Shown here: positions 44,401-51,956 of the stretch, piece after piece | How the letters are laid out: the number at the start of each line of letters is the position of its first letter | Position numbering within the stretch: the stretch's first letter is position 1 | Assembly (NCBI RefSeq): GCF_002243175.1 | Contig: NZ_NDYF01000016.1 | Span: 124,001 to 188,000 of the forward strand | Length of the DNA stretch: 64,000 nt | Source of the DNA: Finegoldia magna_J | GTDB lineage: Bacteria > Bacillota > Clostridia > Tissierellales > Peptoniphilaceae | Reading direction: 5' to 3' | The notes under the pieces: generated by a model | Told to the model about the DNA's origin: nothing | Databases searched by the model: none | Seen by the model: only the letters and a program-made list of their open reading frames with translations | Position numbers and translations under genes: made by a program

Positions 44401-44921
44401 TCAGTCTTAACTAAGCTTTGATTGGTATCTCCTGATTGGAGGTCAGTTTGCTTATAACGTTCGCTGCCACTATAGTCTTTTATATTTTTTTCTTCTTCAG
44501 AATAGTTTGGCTCAGCTGGTTCAGCTTTTTGTGCTTCTGCAGGTTTTTCATCAGACACTTCAAGTCCAGAATTATCTGCTTCATTTTCCACATTACTTAC
44601 TGCCGTTGCTTGTGCGGGATGATTTAATGCTTGTGATCCGAAGCCTGTTTTTTTGGAATCAGTTTCCTTTTCTGATTGTAATTGCGAGCTTTCTTGTTGG
44701 TTTTGTTTTTCATCTGCGTTTGCTTCTGTTTCTGCTTGCACTTTTTCTGAATTGCTTTGTTCGGCAGATTCTGCTGCTTTTGCAAGTTGATTGTCTATTA
44801 ATTTTTCTGTGACAGCTTGTGTGTCATCTGTTTGCGTGTCGGCGTATGTTTTCACTTGTGGTGCCGATACTATTACTGCACTGGCTAATGCTGCCATGAG
44901 TAATTTTTTGTTAATTTTCAA
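38454..44921 (-). CDS. LPXTG-type surface protein with 15 G5-like repeats
   Basis: A 2155-residue sortase substrate. The signal peptide ends KTYA (27). A polar region (28-150) leads to an adhesin-like region (about 150-740) that ends in Rib/YPDG-like stretches. From about 745 to 1885 come 15 G5-like repeats, each starting about EIPFET-x-YDD-x-LxxG and ending K-IGTK. A Pro/Asp-rich wall spacer follows (PTDPKD, then PENNGKT units), then LPKAG (about 2122-2126), a hydrophobic helix and KKKRKDR. G5 domains bind N-acetylglucosamine or zinc and build fibrils. The start follows AAGGAGG. Expected to be a long fibrous adhesin or biofilm factor. Confidence 0.93.
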   Translation of the reverse strand: MKINKKLLMAALASAVIVSAPQVKTYADTQTDDTQAVTEKLIDNQLAKAAESAEQSNSEKVQAETEANADEKQNQQESSQLQSEKETDSKKTGFGSQALNHPAQATAVSNVENEADNSGLEVSDEKPAEAQKAEPAEPNYSEEEKNIKDYSGSERYKQTDLQSGDTNQSLVKTDEKVEKDGFKFELKNPSPTSPSKTEYGYVISIDKETGQRTYTKVTVTDSGLIPVNPGDKPMMNQGDKLTAESPGVSYKPIENTELTTSGRQRNLNYEASEETLKHINNKDNDSTSFGFKDNYTQATPGTKFFGSNFAITYKVNPWPNENDKLELMKISGEYNEKVFVQGQDINTGVKVDNIDENAKKRLVGQVYNPITGAIVPGASAYIGDDGNIHIQMPKGALKKDENGKYVVDKESIFNSPDYKALQNLDVKFFARPRTLEEFKGIAETPDDNGETGIYVETGAGTGTINHKGTDVTIDKQGIDRYDHYNLIGKLKINLDDTRYYNQRFEDGNNEDTSTITSSAVKPGEDFKVKIVQPNDPTETDKSALDMNKAESKGEAAGNINLDFINKANEGKAEKDKWKVDVNPNDISSFTVTPPKSAKAGDFVAIPVEYTYTNGSKDVHWFHFVVQESDNNLPEYHAEIGYKGDTLSQKPELPSDEAATKKNQPKSYELVMPEDGSKYKDSAGNEWTDIKVDPNTGAVTAVVPEDADIKGGENLYVNVKVNYIDEKTGEAKEEIVKAQFIARPKYKKEVSKTFTSEIPFETKVIYDDTLEIGKVVKTEGRVGEIETSFKQVVINGEKGIIDADGKFVKDKEAVETKTITEKVDAEIRIGTKPAVTTVTIPPDTDYETSDSLEKGTIQLDKAGEEGKVTITTSRDPETGEITTTKVTTKEAKNKKILIGTKTENTIVHKEEIPFEYEVTFDPSLKPGQKVVEQEGKPGSKTTTYNIVNSKIVGDPTVEETTPIKAIIRVGDQKFTGETSHEVTEETKYITIVEEDSTLPVGETREVQKGVRGSKTTKYTQKFENGVPGEVKEEVVSETQPVNRIVKVGTKTVTEHISKEITEEIPYKVEIKYDDTMIAGTTRVETPGQAGSKTTEYYRNLINGKFDGDLNTREVTDKYKAPVDEVIVVGTKVAENNKDYNNDVDVEIEYVKDDSKYLGYVEKGELTKGHVETKIVNKFDPETGKIITTEEEVVTPAKQKITVGTKDFTGGFSHKIEKTLPFETEIQFDDTMEAGTKEVTQKGVNGSAEQTVTQKYTNGVLAEKEYSKEETTKEPIKEIVKIGTKPVTKVVEKPFNTEYVYDKNLEAGKTEEVTPGKNGKVTITTTYDKDQKKFVTTETEKAGQNRVVKIGGKTNGTEKVTEEIPFEVEVKKDPSLKKGEWKYATDEDGKELRGEKGEQEKTLTIVNSKVTETSDPTVTKQPKKAVILVGEGTNDGTHKITEEVDVPFETKIEFDDSLKPGEQKVTQEGEPGKKSRDITLTIQDGKVTNTEEGEFTQTKAPKDKIIKVGRNTEGKVEHKEEIPFGYKVEEVEDLKKGEYRIVKPGKVGTKITTWTIENSKVVGEPTEEIVPAEDALIQVGKGTNDGTHDIVEKKEIPFETRYEYDDSLEPGEEKVVSEGSPGEAERTNTIVIKDGKVVEVKEGTFATTKDPVDRVIKIGRKPTEGEITKKVERDIPFDTKVIYDETLEAGSQVIEKEGKLGKEEVTITQKVKDSKTVGEATETTKTITEKEDRVVRIGVKPVVKEVELGHDTEYRYNPNLKEGETKVIEEGSNGSVKYTTKFNKETGKLEVIEERVEPTNKVVEYGSKTEGEFKYESEKAYDIIIRENSNLEAGKTNVIQEGIVGKTETTVKIENSKEVSRDTKTITEKQDKIIEIGTKNVCEIPPVDPKDPTDPTDPTDPTDPKDPTDPKDPTDPKDPTDPKNPTDPKDPTDPKDPTDPTDPGKDPEQPGEKSGDKPGKDDPKDPGKENPKDPEQPGGKDPKDPETPGEDPKDPEKPGEEDPKDPEKPGDKDPENPIKPGEKDPEKPGTPGEKPNEPGTPGEKPNEPGTPGETPENNGKTPENNGKTPENNGKTPENNGKTPDNSEGDSPNKPNETPKTPETTEQGKRKEKADTPNRESANKLPKAGSESEIMMLSMSALMTAAGFVGLKKKRKDR
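38690..38770. repeat. 21-bp coding tandem repeat (PENNGKT)
   Basis: Four 21-bp units encode PENNGKT near the wall-anchor end of the G5 protein. Unit sequences differ at third positions, so they are not freshly duplicated. Confidence 0.8.
39090..39262. repeat. 9/18-bp coding tandem repeat (PTD / PKD spacer)
   Basis: A run of 9-bp blocks, GGATCTGTT/GGATCCTTT-like, encodes alternating DPT and DPK tripeptides. It spaces the G5 repeats from the cell wall and is a likely site of length variation. Confidence 0.85.
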
Positions 44922-45017
44922 AACATTTTCCTCCTTAAATTATTGTAATTCCTTTGTAATTTATTTTATTTTTGAAAAATACTACTAGTTTAAAAATATT
45001 TAGTTTGTTCCACTTAA

Positions 45018-45047
45018 ATTATACTTTAAAATGAATACAAACGTCAA
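45018..45047 (-). promoter_or_regulatory. Promoter of the G5 surface protein gene
   Basis: On the minus strand TTGACG (45047-45042), 18 bases, TATAAT (45023-45018), giving a leader of about 90 bases. Confidence 0.8.
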
Positions 45048-45180
45048 ACAAAACCCCTTTTTTCTCTTAATTTTCGCACGATTTGTTTTTGTTTTATTCA
45101 TTTTGTGTTTAAAATGTTGTATCGTGTTATTCTATTGTTTTAAAAATGTATTTAGTGATTAATCTTATGAAATCCGATTA

Positions 45181-45209
45181 TTGAATGCTTTGTTGTACTA
45201 GGTTATAAT
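45181..45209 (+). promoter_or_regulatory. Promoter of the small membrane protein / CWB2 operon
   Basis: TTGAAT (45181-45186), 17 bases, TATAAT (45204-45209), about 27 bases ahead of ATG 45236. The 314-bp gap between divergent genes holds these two promoters and no gene. Confidence 0.82.
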
Positions 45210-45235
45210 AAATGTATAAATTAAGAGGAGTTTTT

Positions 45236-45784
45236 ATGGAAAAATTTTATGGTGAAGTGTTTTCACGTTTGCAAAAACATATTAAAACAATAGAAAAGAA
45301 ACAAGGTGCGTGGATGTTCACGCTGATTATTTCAGGGGTAATTAGTTTACTTTCATTTATGTTGTGGATGAGGATAAGTCCTCCTAATTCGTCGCAAGAT
45401 TTTCTGAGTTTATCCCTTCCGTTGTCGTATTTTTCGAAGACTGTGCTGACACCTTTTTCTTGTGTGTTAAGTTTTTGGATTGCGACAAGTTTTCTGAAAA
45501 AAGATATGGTGACTAAGGTTTCGAATTCAGAGTTTTTGGCAAAGGCTAGTGTGTACACTTTGATTACAATTGTTCTGTCTTCGGTGTTTAATACGAGAAT
45601 GCCGATTGTAAGTGTGATTGTGAATGTCATTTCGGGGTTTGTGTACAGCGTTGTGATGTATGACAAATTTAAGCCTTCTTTTTTGAACAAGGCTACTGTA
45701 ACGGCTGCTATTGTGAAGATTGTTATGAGTGCGATTGGTTTTCTGATGGGTACAACTTTGTTGTTCTTCATCGTTTTGAATTAG
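45236..45784 (+). CDS. Small membrane protein (FxKKxM family, third member)
   Basis: About 182 residues with four or five hydrophobic segments and no acidic tail. TSFLKKDMVTKVSNSEFLAKASVYTLI lies at the same place between helices as FTKKxM in the proteins at 28579 and 37493. The start ATG at 45236 follows AGAGGAG. It lies 35 bp ahead of the CWB2 protein gene, sharing its promoter, which links the family to cell-surface proteins. No outside family recognised. Confidence 0.68.
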   Translation: MEKFYGEVFSRLQKHIKTIEKKQGAWMFTLIISGVISLLSFMLWMRISPPNSSQDFLSLSLPLSYFSKTVLTPFSCVLSFWIATSFLKKDMVTKVSNSEFLAKASVYTLITIVLSSVFNTRMPIVSVIVNVISGFVYSVVMYDKFKPSFLNKATVTAAIVKIVMSAIGFLMGTTLLFFIVLN

Positions 45785-45819
45785 TCGTGTGTTAGTTGGA
45801 AATTAATAAGGAGTGTTTT

Positions 45820-47124
45820 ATGAAAAAATTGGTGGCTTTGATGCTTGTGTGTATGTTGAGCTTTCCTGTGGTGAGTATTGCAGACAAGGATAGCCCAAAT
45901 GAAGGGGCTTCGGAAAAGGTTGAAGCAAATGCAAATGATACTGCAAAAAAATCTGATGCTAATGCAAAGGCTAAGGATGAAAATGAGAAAAAACAGGAAC
46001 AAATCACCACTAACGAAGATGGTGTGTTCAAAAATGTGATTCACCAAAGATTCCAAGGCGAAAACAGAGCAAAGACTGCAGTTAATGTGCAACGTCATTA
46101 CTTTGCGAATACGAACAAGGTTATTCTTGTCAATGACAACGCATATCCCGATGCAATCAGTGCAACGAATATGTCTATGGGCAAATACCCACTTTTGTAC
46201 ACTGGCAAGAATTCATTATCCGTTGAAACGAAATCAGCGCTTGACAAGATGTTCTTGGACGAGATTTATCTGATGGGTGGCGTGAATACTATCAGCAAAA
46301 ATGTTGAAAATAAGTTGAGAAAGAACTTCCCACACGCCAAAATCACTAGAATTATGGGAAATAATCGCTACGACACATCAGCAGAATCTGCGAAAACACG
46401 TTCAAATACTACGAATTTGATATTTGCCGCAGGGACAAATTATGCAGATGCATTGTATGCTACAAGTCTTGCAGCACACCAAAACGCCCCAATCTTGCTT
46501 GTAAGTAACGAAGGATTATCACAATCTACGAGAAAATTTATACAATCAATCGGAAATATCGACAATGTAACCATCGTCGGTGGAGAAATATCTGTAAATC
46601 AATCTGTCAAAAACCAAATCGAAAATCTGACTAAAAAACGTGTCACAAGACTTGCAGGTGTGGACAGATACGAATCCAGCGTTGAAGTCGCTAAGAGAGT
46701 GAACGCAAATCCAGCAGAAGTCATCACTACAAGCGGTGAAGTATTCGCCGATGCACTCGTATCATCGACAGTTGCACAAAAAATCAAAGCGCCAATCTTG
46801 CTTGTGAAAAAAGACGTCCTACCACTTTCAGTCAGAGAATATATGAAAGACACCAACTCCATCTACAAATTGACTACAATCGGTGGATACAACACAGTTA
46901 CCAAGAACAATTACTCCACACAAGTAATATTGATATCGGGACTAGACATCGACAAGCCACTTTTGGATAAACAAGGAAAAGGCCTCATCAAAGCATTCAC
47001 AAAAGATTACAAAAAATACTACGTACTTCCAAACAACAAATATTACAATTCAATCAAAGAATACGACAAACTGTTCGTTTACTTGAGAGATGCATTGGCA
47101 GAAGATTACAGACCATTGGAATAA
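45820..47124 (+). CDS. Secreted CWB2 cell-wall-binding protein
   Basis: A 434-residue protein. The signal peptide MKKLVALMLVCMLSFPVVSIA is cut about residue 22. A Lys/Asp/Ala-rich linker (about 25-75) leads to three CWB2 modules: RFQGENRAKTAVNVQ, RIMGNNRYDTSAESA and RLAGVDRYESSVEVA open them, with MGGVNTIS, VGGEISVN and IGGYNTVT closing each. Three modules form the known trimeric wall-binding unit. About 60 more residues follow, so there is no large effector domain. It may serve as a wall-bound structural or adaptor protein. Confidence 0.9.
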   Translation: MKKLVALMLVCMLSFPVVSIADKDSPNEGASEKVEANANDTAKKSDANAKAKDENEKKQEQITTNEDGVFKNVIHQRFQGENRAKTAVNVQRHYFANTNKVILVNDNAYPDAISATNMSMGKYPLLYTGKNSLSVETKSALDKMFLDEIYLMGGVNTISKNVENKLRKNFPHAKITRIMGNNRYDTSAESAKTRSNTTNLIFAAGTNYADALYATSLAAHQNAPILLVSNEGLSQSTRKFIQSIGNIDNVTIVGGEISVNQSVKNQIENLTKKRVTRLAGVDRYESSVEVAKRVNANPAEVITTSGEVFADALVSSTVAQKIKAPILLVKKDVLPLSVREYMKDTNSIYKLTTIGGYNTVTKNNYSTQVILISGLDIDKPLLDKQGKGLIKAFTKDYKKYYVLPNNKYYNSIKEYDKLFVYLRDALAEDYRPLE

Positions 47125-47158
47125 CGCGGAAATGAATTAAAAGAGGACATTTGACCTG

Positions 47159-47191
47159 AACCCCAAAATCCGGAATACGGATGAAGGGGTT
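47159..47191 (+). terminator. Terminator of the CWB2 gene
   Basis: Nested stems AACCCC/GGGGTT and ATCCG/CGGAT followed by a T run. Confidence 0.87.
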
Positions 47192-47204
47192 TTTTCATGC
47201 AAAA

Positions 47205-47230
47205 AAATAGGCGACATCCATCGCCTATTT
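47205..47230 (-). terminator. Terminator of the MazF-like toxin gene
   Basis: AAATAGGCGA pairs with TCGCCTATTT; it overlaps the toxin stop and is followed by seven T on the minus strand. Confidence 0.85.
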
Positions 47231-47614
47231 AAAATTTGTATAATATTCTTCTATTAATAATTTGATATTTGCAACTAGAGTGGGATATTCTGCATCAATA
47301 TCCGTTACAATTGCAGCATACAAGTCCTTTTCATTGACTGTTTGCATTTTGTGAATTCTAATGAAACTAATCGGTTGAGTTAGATTCAGATTGGGATAAT
47401 CATTTTTATTGATTGCCACATCATACTTCACATGTCTTCTACTTCTGTCTGTTATCTTGGAAACTGGAAGTGCGTTATAATCTTTAGGAAATTTATCGTC
47501 AGCTTCCTTTATAATCAAAAATGGTCTGGATTTGTAATCAATCCTGTTAGTCTTGGAATTGTAATAAGGAAATCTTACTTTGTATATAGACCATTCTTTA
47601 CTAGAATTATTCAT
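47225..47614 (-). CDS. PemK/MazF-like toxin
   Basis: A 129-residue protein with the PemK/MazF barrel pattern: VRFPYY, RPFLIIKEADD, NALPVSKITD, a long loop with DYPNLNLTQPISFIRIHKMQTV, and a C-terminal helix. MazF-like enzymes cut mRNA. Specificity cannot be read. It starts 2 bp behind the stop of the Panacea-domain antitoxin gene, so the pair is co-transcribed, antitoxin first. Confidence 0.75.
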   Translation of the reverse strand: MNNSSKEWSIYKVRFPYYNSKTNRIDYKSRPFLIIKEADDKFPKDYNALPVSKITDRSRRHVKYDVAINKNDYPNLNLTQPISFIRIHKMQTVNEKDLYAAIVTDIDAEYPTLVANIKLLIEEYYTNFK

Positions 47615-47616
47615 AC

Positions 47617-48111
47617 TTAATCCTCAATATCTTCAAATTCGTCTACATACATATCAAAAACCGAATCGTAAGGTCTCAACTTATTTGCATCCACCCTTAT
47701 ATCATCAAGCTTTATCTTATTAAATCCTTGTTGCTTGTCAGTTAATCCTTCCCTGCTTTTTTGCCAACAATATTCTTCGTGCGACAAATCCCTCAAATAC
47801 CACGCATCGTATTTTGCGTACTGAGCAATAGTGTTGTCAATCACGTATTTTTCTTCCTCTGTCAAAGAAAATCCGCCTTTGATATCAAACACTTCCGAAT
47901 TTTCTAAGCAATATCTCAACGATGGCAACACTGGTCCATGTATCCAGCCTTCAAATTCTTCATCAAATAATTGATGTCCAGTCAAGCATAGAGATTCCCT
48001 TTGTGAAAAATACATTAGTTTCTGCAATTTTAATTCGCTTTGAATTCTATTGCCAGTTTGTCTTTCATATGAATAAATCAAATATTTCGTAACTTCAAAT
48101 TCTTTTTTCAT
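47617..48111 (-). CDS. Panacea-domain (SocA/GepA-like, DUF4065) antitoxin
   Basis: A 164-residue protein. LKLQKLMYFSQRESLCLTGHQLFDEEFEGWIHGPVLPSLRYCL (about 27-70) is the hallmark of the Panacea domain, which neutralises many unrelated toxin classes. Next to a MazF-like gene it is best read as the antitoxin of a type II-like pair (PanAT). The ATG follows AGGAGGTG. The more usual MazE partner is absent, which makes the pairing notable. Confidence 0.85.
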   Translation of the reverse strand: MKKEFEVTKYLIYSYERQTGNRIQSELKLQKLMYFSQRESLCLTGHQLFDEEFEGWIHGPVLPSLRYCLENSEVFDIKGGFSLTEEEKYVIDNTIAQYAKYDAWYLRDLSHEEYCWQKSREGLTDKQQGFNKIKLDDIRVDANKLRPYDSVFDMYVDEFEDIED

Positions 48112-48178
48112 TCTCTACACCTCCTATTAACATCATTATATAACTTCAAACACAACATAGCAACATATGTTCTGGTAT

Positions 48179-49006
48179 TTAAAAGAACAAATAATTCAAA
48201 ACATACACCGTAACGACCGACAATAAAAATCCAAGCTCCGTAATTCTTGTTTTGGTTTTCTTGTAAAAATCAGACGAAATCACAAATGACGGCCCAATCG
48301 CAACATACATAATTATCGATTTGATCAACTGTTGATTATTCGTCACAGCACTCACCACAACGTATGTAAACACTGGAATTATCAGCAAATTCACAACGGC
48401 AAGCATTAGGGAAGTCAAATCAAGCAAACTTTTCATATCAATACTTGAGATTGCAAGTGCAAATGCGATTATGATCACAACTGAACTTGTCGATTGAATA
48501 ATTTTCAGAGGAGTTAGTACGTATGAAAACTTGTAAATCGCACAAATACAAAAAGCTAAGGAAAATCCCATCGCCATCAAAAAGTCCGTCACATTGAAAA
48601 TCCTCTTGTAAAGCATATACACAAGATAAATCACACAAGAAATTATAATCATATTGTTCATAATATTCTTGTCCATAACATTTTGCAAAAACGGCCTCAT
48701 AACGATAATATTTGAGAAAATAAACGCAGGTTCCAACGAATCCTTATCCTTTGTGTTGATTTGGAAAATCATCGTCATAATCTTAGACAATATCCACAAA
48801 TACACAAAAAACACACCGAGCTTAATGTTGAAATTCTTGTACGTAAGCTCACTCAAACTAATCGCAATATTCGCCGGAATAATCACAACGTAGATTAATT
48901 TCGAAAAAAACGCGACAATTTGCTTTTCATTTGATATCGTCCTGGCGAACAAAAATATAATTGCAAACACCACCAGAACACTAATCCAGTAATTAAAATA
49001 ATTCAT
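48179..49006 (-). CDS. AEC-like membrane permease
   Basis: About 275 residues, roughly ten hydrophobic segments. Layout and the YVVIIPANIAISLSEL helix pair resemble AEC permeases, as in the gene at 15795, but the two share little text. The C-terminal VAIGPSFVISSDFYKK sits where AEC proteins carry APxAxxxxxxA. The ATG at 49006 follows GGAGG. The substrate is unknown and the family call is moderate. Confidence 0.6.
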   Translation of the reverse strand: MNYFNYWISVLVVFAIIFLFARTISNEKQIVAFFSKLIYVVIIPANIAISLSELTYKNFNIKLGVFFVYLWILSKIMTMIFQINTKDKDSLEPAFIFSNIIVMRPFLQNVMDKNIMNNMIIISCVIYLVYMLYKRIFNVTDFLMAMGFSLAFCICAIYKFSYVLTPLKIIQSTSSVVIIIAFALAISSIDMKSLLDLTSLMLAVVNLLIIPVFTYVVVSAVTNNQQLIKSIIMYVAIGPSFVISSDFYKKTKTRITELGFLLSVVTVYVLNYLFF

Positions 49007-49172
49007 ACTATCCTCCAACTTTATTATACCATAGCATATTCGTAAATCTTAGAGAAAGCAGGCATGGCATTTATTGAAATAATTTATAAATAGGTGATTA
49101 GCGTGTGTGACTTTTTTACAAATATATATTATTATATATATAACTAGTATTTGATTATATTGAGGAGACTAC

Positions 49173-49820
49173 ATGATTATAAGAAGAATAAATCACAAAT
49201 ACAAAAATTTCGAATTAGATATCGAAAATCTAGAAATAGGAAACAATAAAATTATAGGACTGATTGGAGAAAACGGTGCTGGTAAGACAACTTTGATGGA
49301 TATATTATCCAAAATGATAAAAGCAAACGCAAGTTTTGATGTCCAAGATTATAACGAAAATGATATTTTATACATACCTTCTCAAGTATCTCCGTATTAT
49401 TTTCTAACAGTAAGTGAATTTTGTAAAATTGTAAATGAATACTCCCCTTCCAGTAAAACGTCTGAAGATTTAATAGTTGAACTTGGACTGGAAGACAAGA
49501 AAGATACTTTAATTTCAGATTTATCTGAAGGAATGAAGAAAAAGTTGACTTTGATTAATATTTTAACAGGTGATTACCCTCTAATAATCATGGATGAACC
49601 ATTTAATAGCATTGATTTGAAATATTCTTATGAAATCAAAAACTTAATCCTACAATTGAAGGAAAAGTCTACAATTTTGATTTCATCACATATTTTAGAC
49701 AGCCTTATCGATATATGTGATGAGTTTGTACTTTTGAAAAATGGTAGTGTAAAAAAAGTATTCACTAACTCAAAAGATAAAAAGCAACTGGAGGACGAGA
49801 TTTTTGAGAGAAATATTTAA
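49173..49820 (+). CDS. ABC transporter ATP-binding protein
   Basis: A 215-residue NBD. Walker A GENGAGKTT is at residues 33-41, the signature reads LSEGMKKKLTL, Walker B LIIMDEPFN and the H-loop ISSHI. The short Q-loop region (IPSQVSPYYFLT) is typical of small exporters. GAGGAG precedes the ATG. First gene of a three-gene operon with two membrane proteins; the permease gene overlaps it by 17 bp. Similar small ABC systems serve peptide export or resistance; the substrate is unknown. Confidence 0.88.
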   Translation: MIIRRINHKYKNFELDIENLEIGNNKIIGLIGENGAGKTTLMDILSKMIKANASFDVQDYNENDILYIPSQVSPYYFLTVSEFCKIVNEYSPSSKTSEDLIVELGLEDKKDTLISDLSEGMKKKLTLINILTGDYPLIIMDEPFNSIDLKYSYEIKNLILQLKEKSTILISSHILDSLIDICDEFVLLKNGSVKKVFTNSKDKKQLEDEIFERNI

Positions 49821-50448
49821 ATTGGATATGAAGTTACGATTTAAAGAAATAAAAATCGACAGATTATCCGGTGCAATCCAATTCGTTTTGATAATCTCAG
49901 CGATTTTTTTATTTTTAAAATATTTGAGTTCTCTTCCATCAGACCATTATGTGATAAAAGCTTTATTTGCGTTTTTCTTAGCTTTTATGGGGTTTTTCAA
50001 GATAAGAACTGATAGTATAACTCAAAGAGAAATGGATTTTATGACCTTTTTCCCAAAATTCAACAAAGTCCAAGTCAGAAAATACTTCATGTATAAAAAA
50101 GCTACGATTACATACATCTTCATAATTTATTTGTTATTTCCAACTTCTGTAGAAATTCTGGAAATCAAATCTTTCTTTATGTATGGTTCAATTATTTATT
50201 TTTACATGTTTTTGGATACATTATTTTTTTATGTAACAGAAAACACAAAGAAATCAAATATACTGTACACAACTCTTAGAATTTCATATTATGTTTTATT
50301 CTTTTCTAGATTGAATTTCCCAAATTTGGGAATTGATTTAGAAAAGTTACTACCAAAATTGCAATTATGGTACATGATTCCAATATTTATAGTACTATTT
50401 TGTGTCAATCCACTTTTACTTAAAGCTCCCAACATAAAAGGAGAATAA
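49804..50448 (+). CDS. ABC transporter membrane protein (partner of 49173 ATPase)
   Basis: A 214-residue protein with about six hydrophobic segments. It starts at TTG 49804, nine bases after GGAGG within the ATPase gene. No conserved family motif is visible beyond the helix pattern and the basic N-terminus FKLDMKLRFKEIKI. Overlap with the ATPase gene and similar size to ABC-2 permeases support its role as the transmembrane subunit. Confidence 0.7.
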   Translation: MREIFKLDMKLRFKEIKIDRLSGAIQFVLIISAIFLFLKYLSSLPSDHYVIKALFAFFLAFMGFFKIRTDSITQREMDFMTFFPKFNKVQVRKYFMYKKATITYIFIIYLLFPTSVEILEIKSFFMYGSIIYFYMFLDTLFFYVTENTKKSNILYTTLRISYYVLFFSRLNFPNLGIDLEKLLPKLQLWYMIPIFIVLFCVNPLLLKAPNIKGE

Positions 50449-50449
50449 A

Positions 50450-50968
50450 ATGACTAAACTTATTTTTTATTACATCTTACGCGACAAAATCAAATACGAA
50501 CTAATTGTAATACTTTTCATAAGTGTATTTTCTTCTATAAAATCACCAAAAAATTTGTATGGATTGAATTTCTGCACTACGATATTAAGTATACTTTTCA
50601 TTTTATATTTTAGTGTTATGAATGCACACAAATCAAAGTTCTTGCTGCTATATCAACCCAGAAATGTTCAATCTCTTAGAAAAGATACCATAAAATCAAT
50701 GTGCTACTTGTCTAGTATATTCTTAGTCTTGGCTGTTATATTGGATTTTTTCATAATAAAATCAATCTATCTAACAGAATATTATTTTGTAAGCATGATA
50801 ATATTTTATATTTCTACAAGTATTGTCAAAGTAAACATCGAAAAAAACACCAAAATTGATGAACCTATAATTAAATTAAAAGAATGTGTATTCGTTTTAT
50901 GTTCAGCAATTGTATTAGTCGCTGCGATTTTAATTACAAAATTTCTAATTTTCAGTAATTTGTTGTAA
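50450..50968 (+). CDS. Membrane protein, third gene of the ABC operon
   Basis: A 172-residue protein with about five hydrophobic segments and Lys-rich connecting loops (YQPRNVQSLRKDTIKS). It starts 2 bp after the permease stop, behind AAAGGAG. It could be a second transmembrane half of the transporter. I recognise no family. After it, 50969-51057 holds only the leader of the lipoprotein gene. Confidence 0.62.
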   Translation: MTKLIFYYILRDKIKYELIVILFISVFSSIKSPKNLYGLNFCTTILSILFILYFSVMNAHKSKFLLLYQPRNVQSLRKDTIKSMCYLSSIFLVLAVILDFFIIKSIYLTEYYFVSMIIFYISTSIVKVNIEKNTKIDEPIIKLKECVFVLCSAIVLVAAILITKFLIFSNLL

Positions 50969-51057
50969 TTTGTTTGACACATCGTTGACATTTTGTAAAC
51001 ATTTTCCACGTTGCAAATCAATAAAAGGGGTATAATAAGTATGAGGAGGATAATATC

Positions 51058-51585
51058 ATGAAAAGGAAATTATTAGTAGTATTGTTGGCATGTGCAATGC
51101 TAAGTTCTTGTGGAGTGAAAAACGTTGGAAATACTGGCGTGAAAACTTCTGGAGAAGATGGCATACATATCAAAAACGGAGATTCAGAAGTAAGTATCGG
51201 AAAAGACGGTATCAACGCTAAGAACGGCGACTCTGAAGCAAAAATCGGAAAAGACGGAATCATCGCAAAAAACGGCGACTCCGAAGCAAATGTCAGCACT
51301 GAAGGAGTAAAAGTGCAAAACGGACTAGACCTTGAAGGAGAAGACCCAGAAACAAAAGAAAAAAGAAAAAATAATGTGTTCTTGGACGAAGACAAAATAA
51401 AAGAAATGGAATTAAAAGAAAATTATCTTGAAAAAGATGACATAAAAGATTGGGAAATCAAATTAGACAAACAATCCCAAACATACACAATAAAATACAA
51501 AGCACTACAACAAAAACACGAAAACGAAAGAGACGCCGTCACAGGTCATTTGCTAAAAGGAATGACATATCCTGCGTCAAGATAG
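51058..51585 (+). CDS. Lipoprotein with short tandem repeats
   Basis: A 175-residue protein. The signal peptide and lipobox LSSC place the lipid-modified Cys at about residue 18. Next come three 16-residue repeats, (I/K)xxKNGDSExxIGKDG, spanning about 38-88. A charged, probably helical C-terminal half follows (about 95-175). Repeats of this type (KDGINAKNGD) form beta-solenoid-like stalks. GAGGAGG precedes the ATG and a TATAAT box lies at 51031-51036, with no clear -35 box. The function is unknown. Confidence 0.8.
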   Translation: MKRKLLVVLLACAMLSSCGVKNVGNTGVKTSGEDGIHIKNGDSEVSIGKDGINAKNGDSEAKIGKDGIIAKNGDSEANVSTEGVKVQNGLDLEGEDPETKEKRKNNVFLDEDKIKEMELKENYLEKDDIKDWEIKLDKQSQTYTIKYKALQQKHENERDAVTGHLLKGMTYPASR

Positions 51586-51599
51586 TGTGTAAAATAGTA

Positions 51600-51620
51600 A
51601 AACAGGGAAAGCCCCTGTTT
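51600..51620 (+). terminator. Terminator of the lipoprotein gene
   Basis: AAACAGGG pairs with CCCTGTTT around a five-base loop, then a T run. Confidence 0.88.
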
Positions 51621-51731
51621 TTTTGTATTCATTTAGGTGGTTAGGAGATGAACGGGGTGTGGCAATTATCCTTGTGTTTGCGAAAGATCTGACCTACGTT
51701 CGTGTTGCACTCCCCACTCTTGTGTCCGTCT

Positions 51732-51905
51732 AAGCAAACAATCAAAGCTAAGAATATCATACGGAAAAAATAAGCATAAATTCAAGCGAAGTGAACCGTT
51801 AAAAAATTGTGCTGTCTGAGTGCGTAGCACGAGTTCACAATTTTAGGTTCACAAGCTTAGAATTTATTTATTTTTGCAGTCTAGATATTCGTGCGAGATG
51901 TTTGC
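51732..51905 (+). repeat. Intergenic hairpin element, copy 7
   Basis: The ends are AAGCAAACA and TGTTTGCG. The hairpin arms are GTGAACC (51791-51797) and GGTTCAC (51846-51852), with an interior nearly identical to copies 4 and 6. The terminal repeats differ from copies 4 and 6 but still match each other. Confidence 0.83.
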
Positions 51906-51956
51906 GAACTTTCTAACCTATGTTTATCTTGAAACTGTAAATTCTACGAAACCTTT

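Noticed and set aside
42600..44460. Apparent shift in codon use in the adhesin-like region of the G5 protein, possibly recombination
   Set aside because: The text looks somewhat less AT-rich than the repeat region, but I could not compute it, and domain type alone can cause this.
45247..45771. 174-codon minus-strand frame opposite the small membrane protein
   Set aside because: The plus-strand frame has a strong promoter, ribosome site and membrane pattern. The antisense frame has none.
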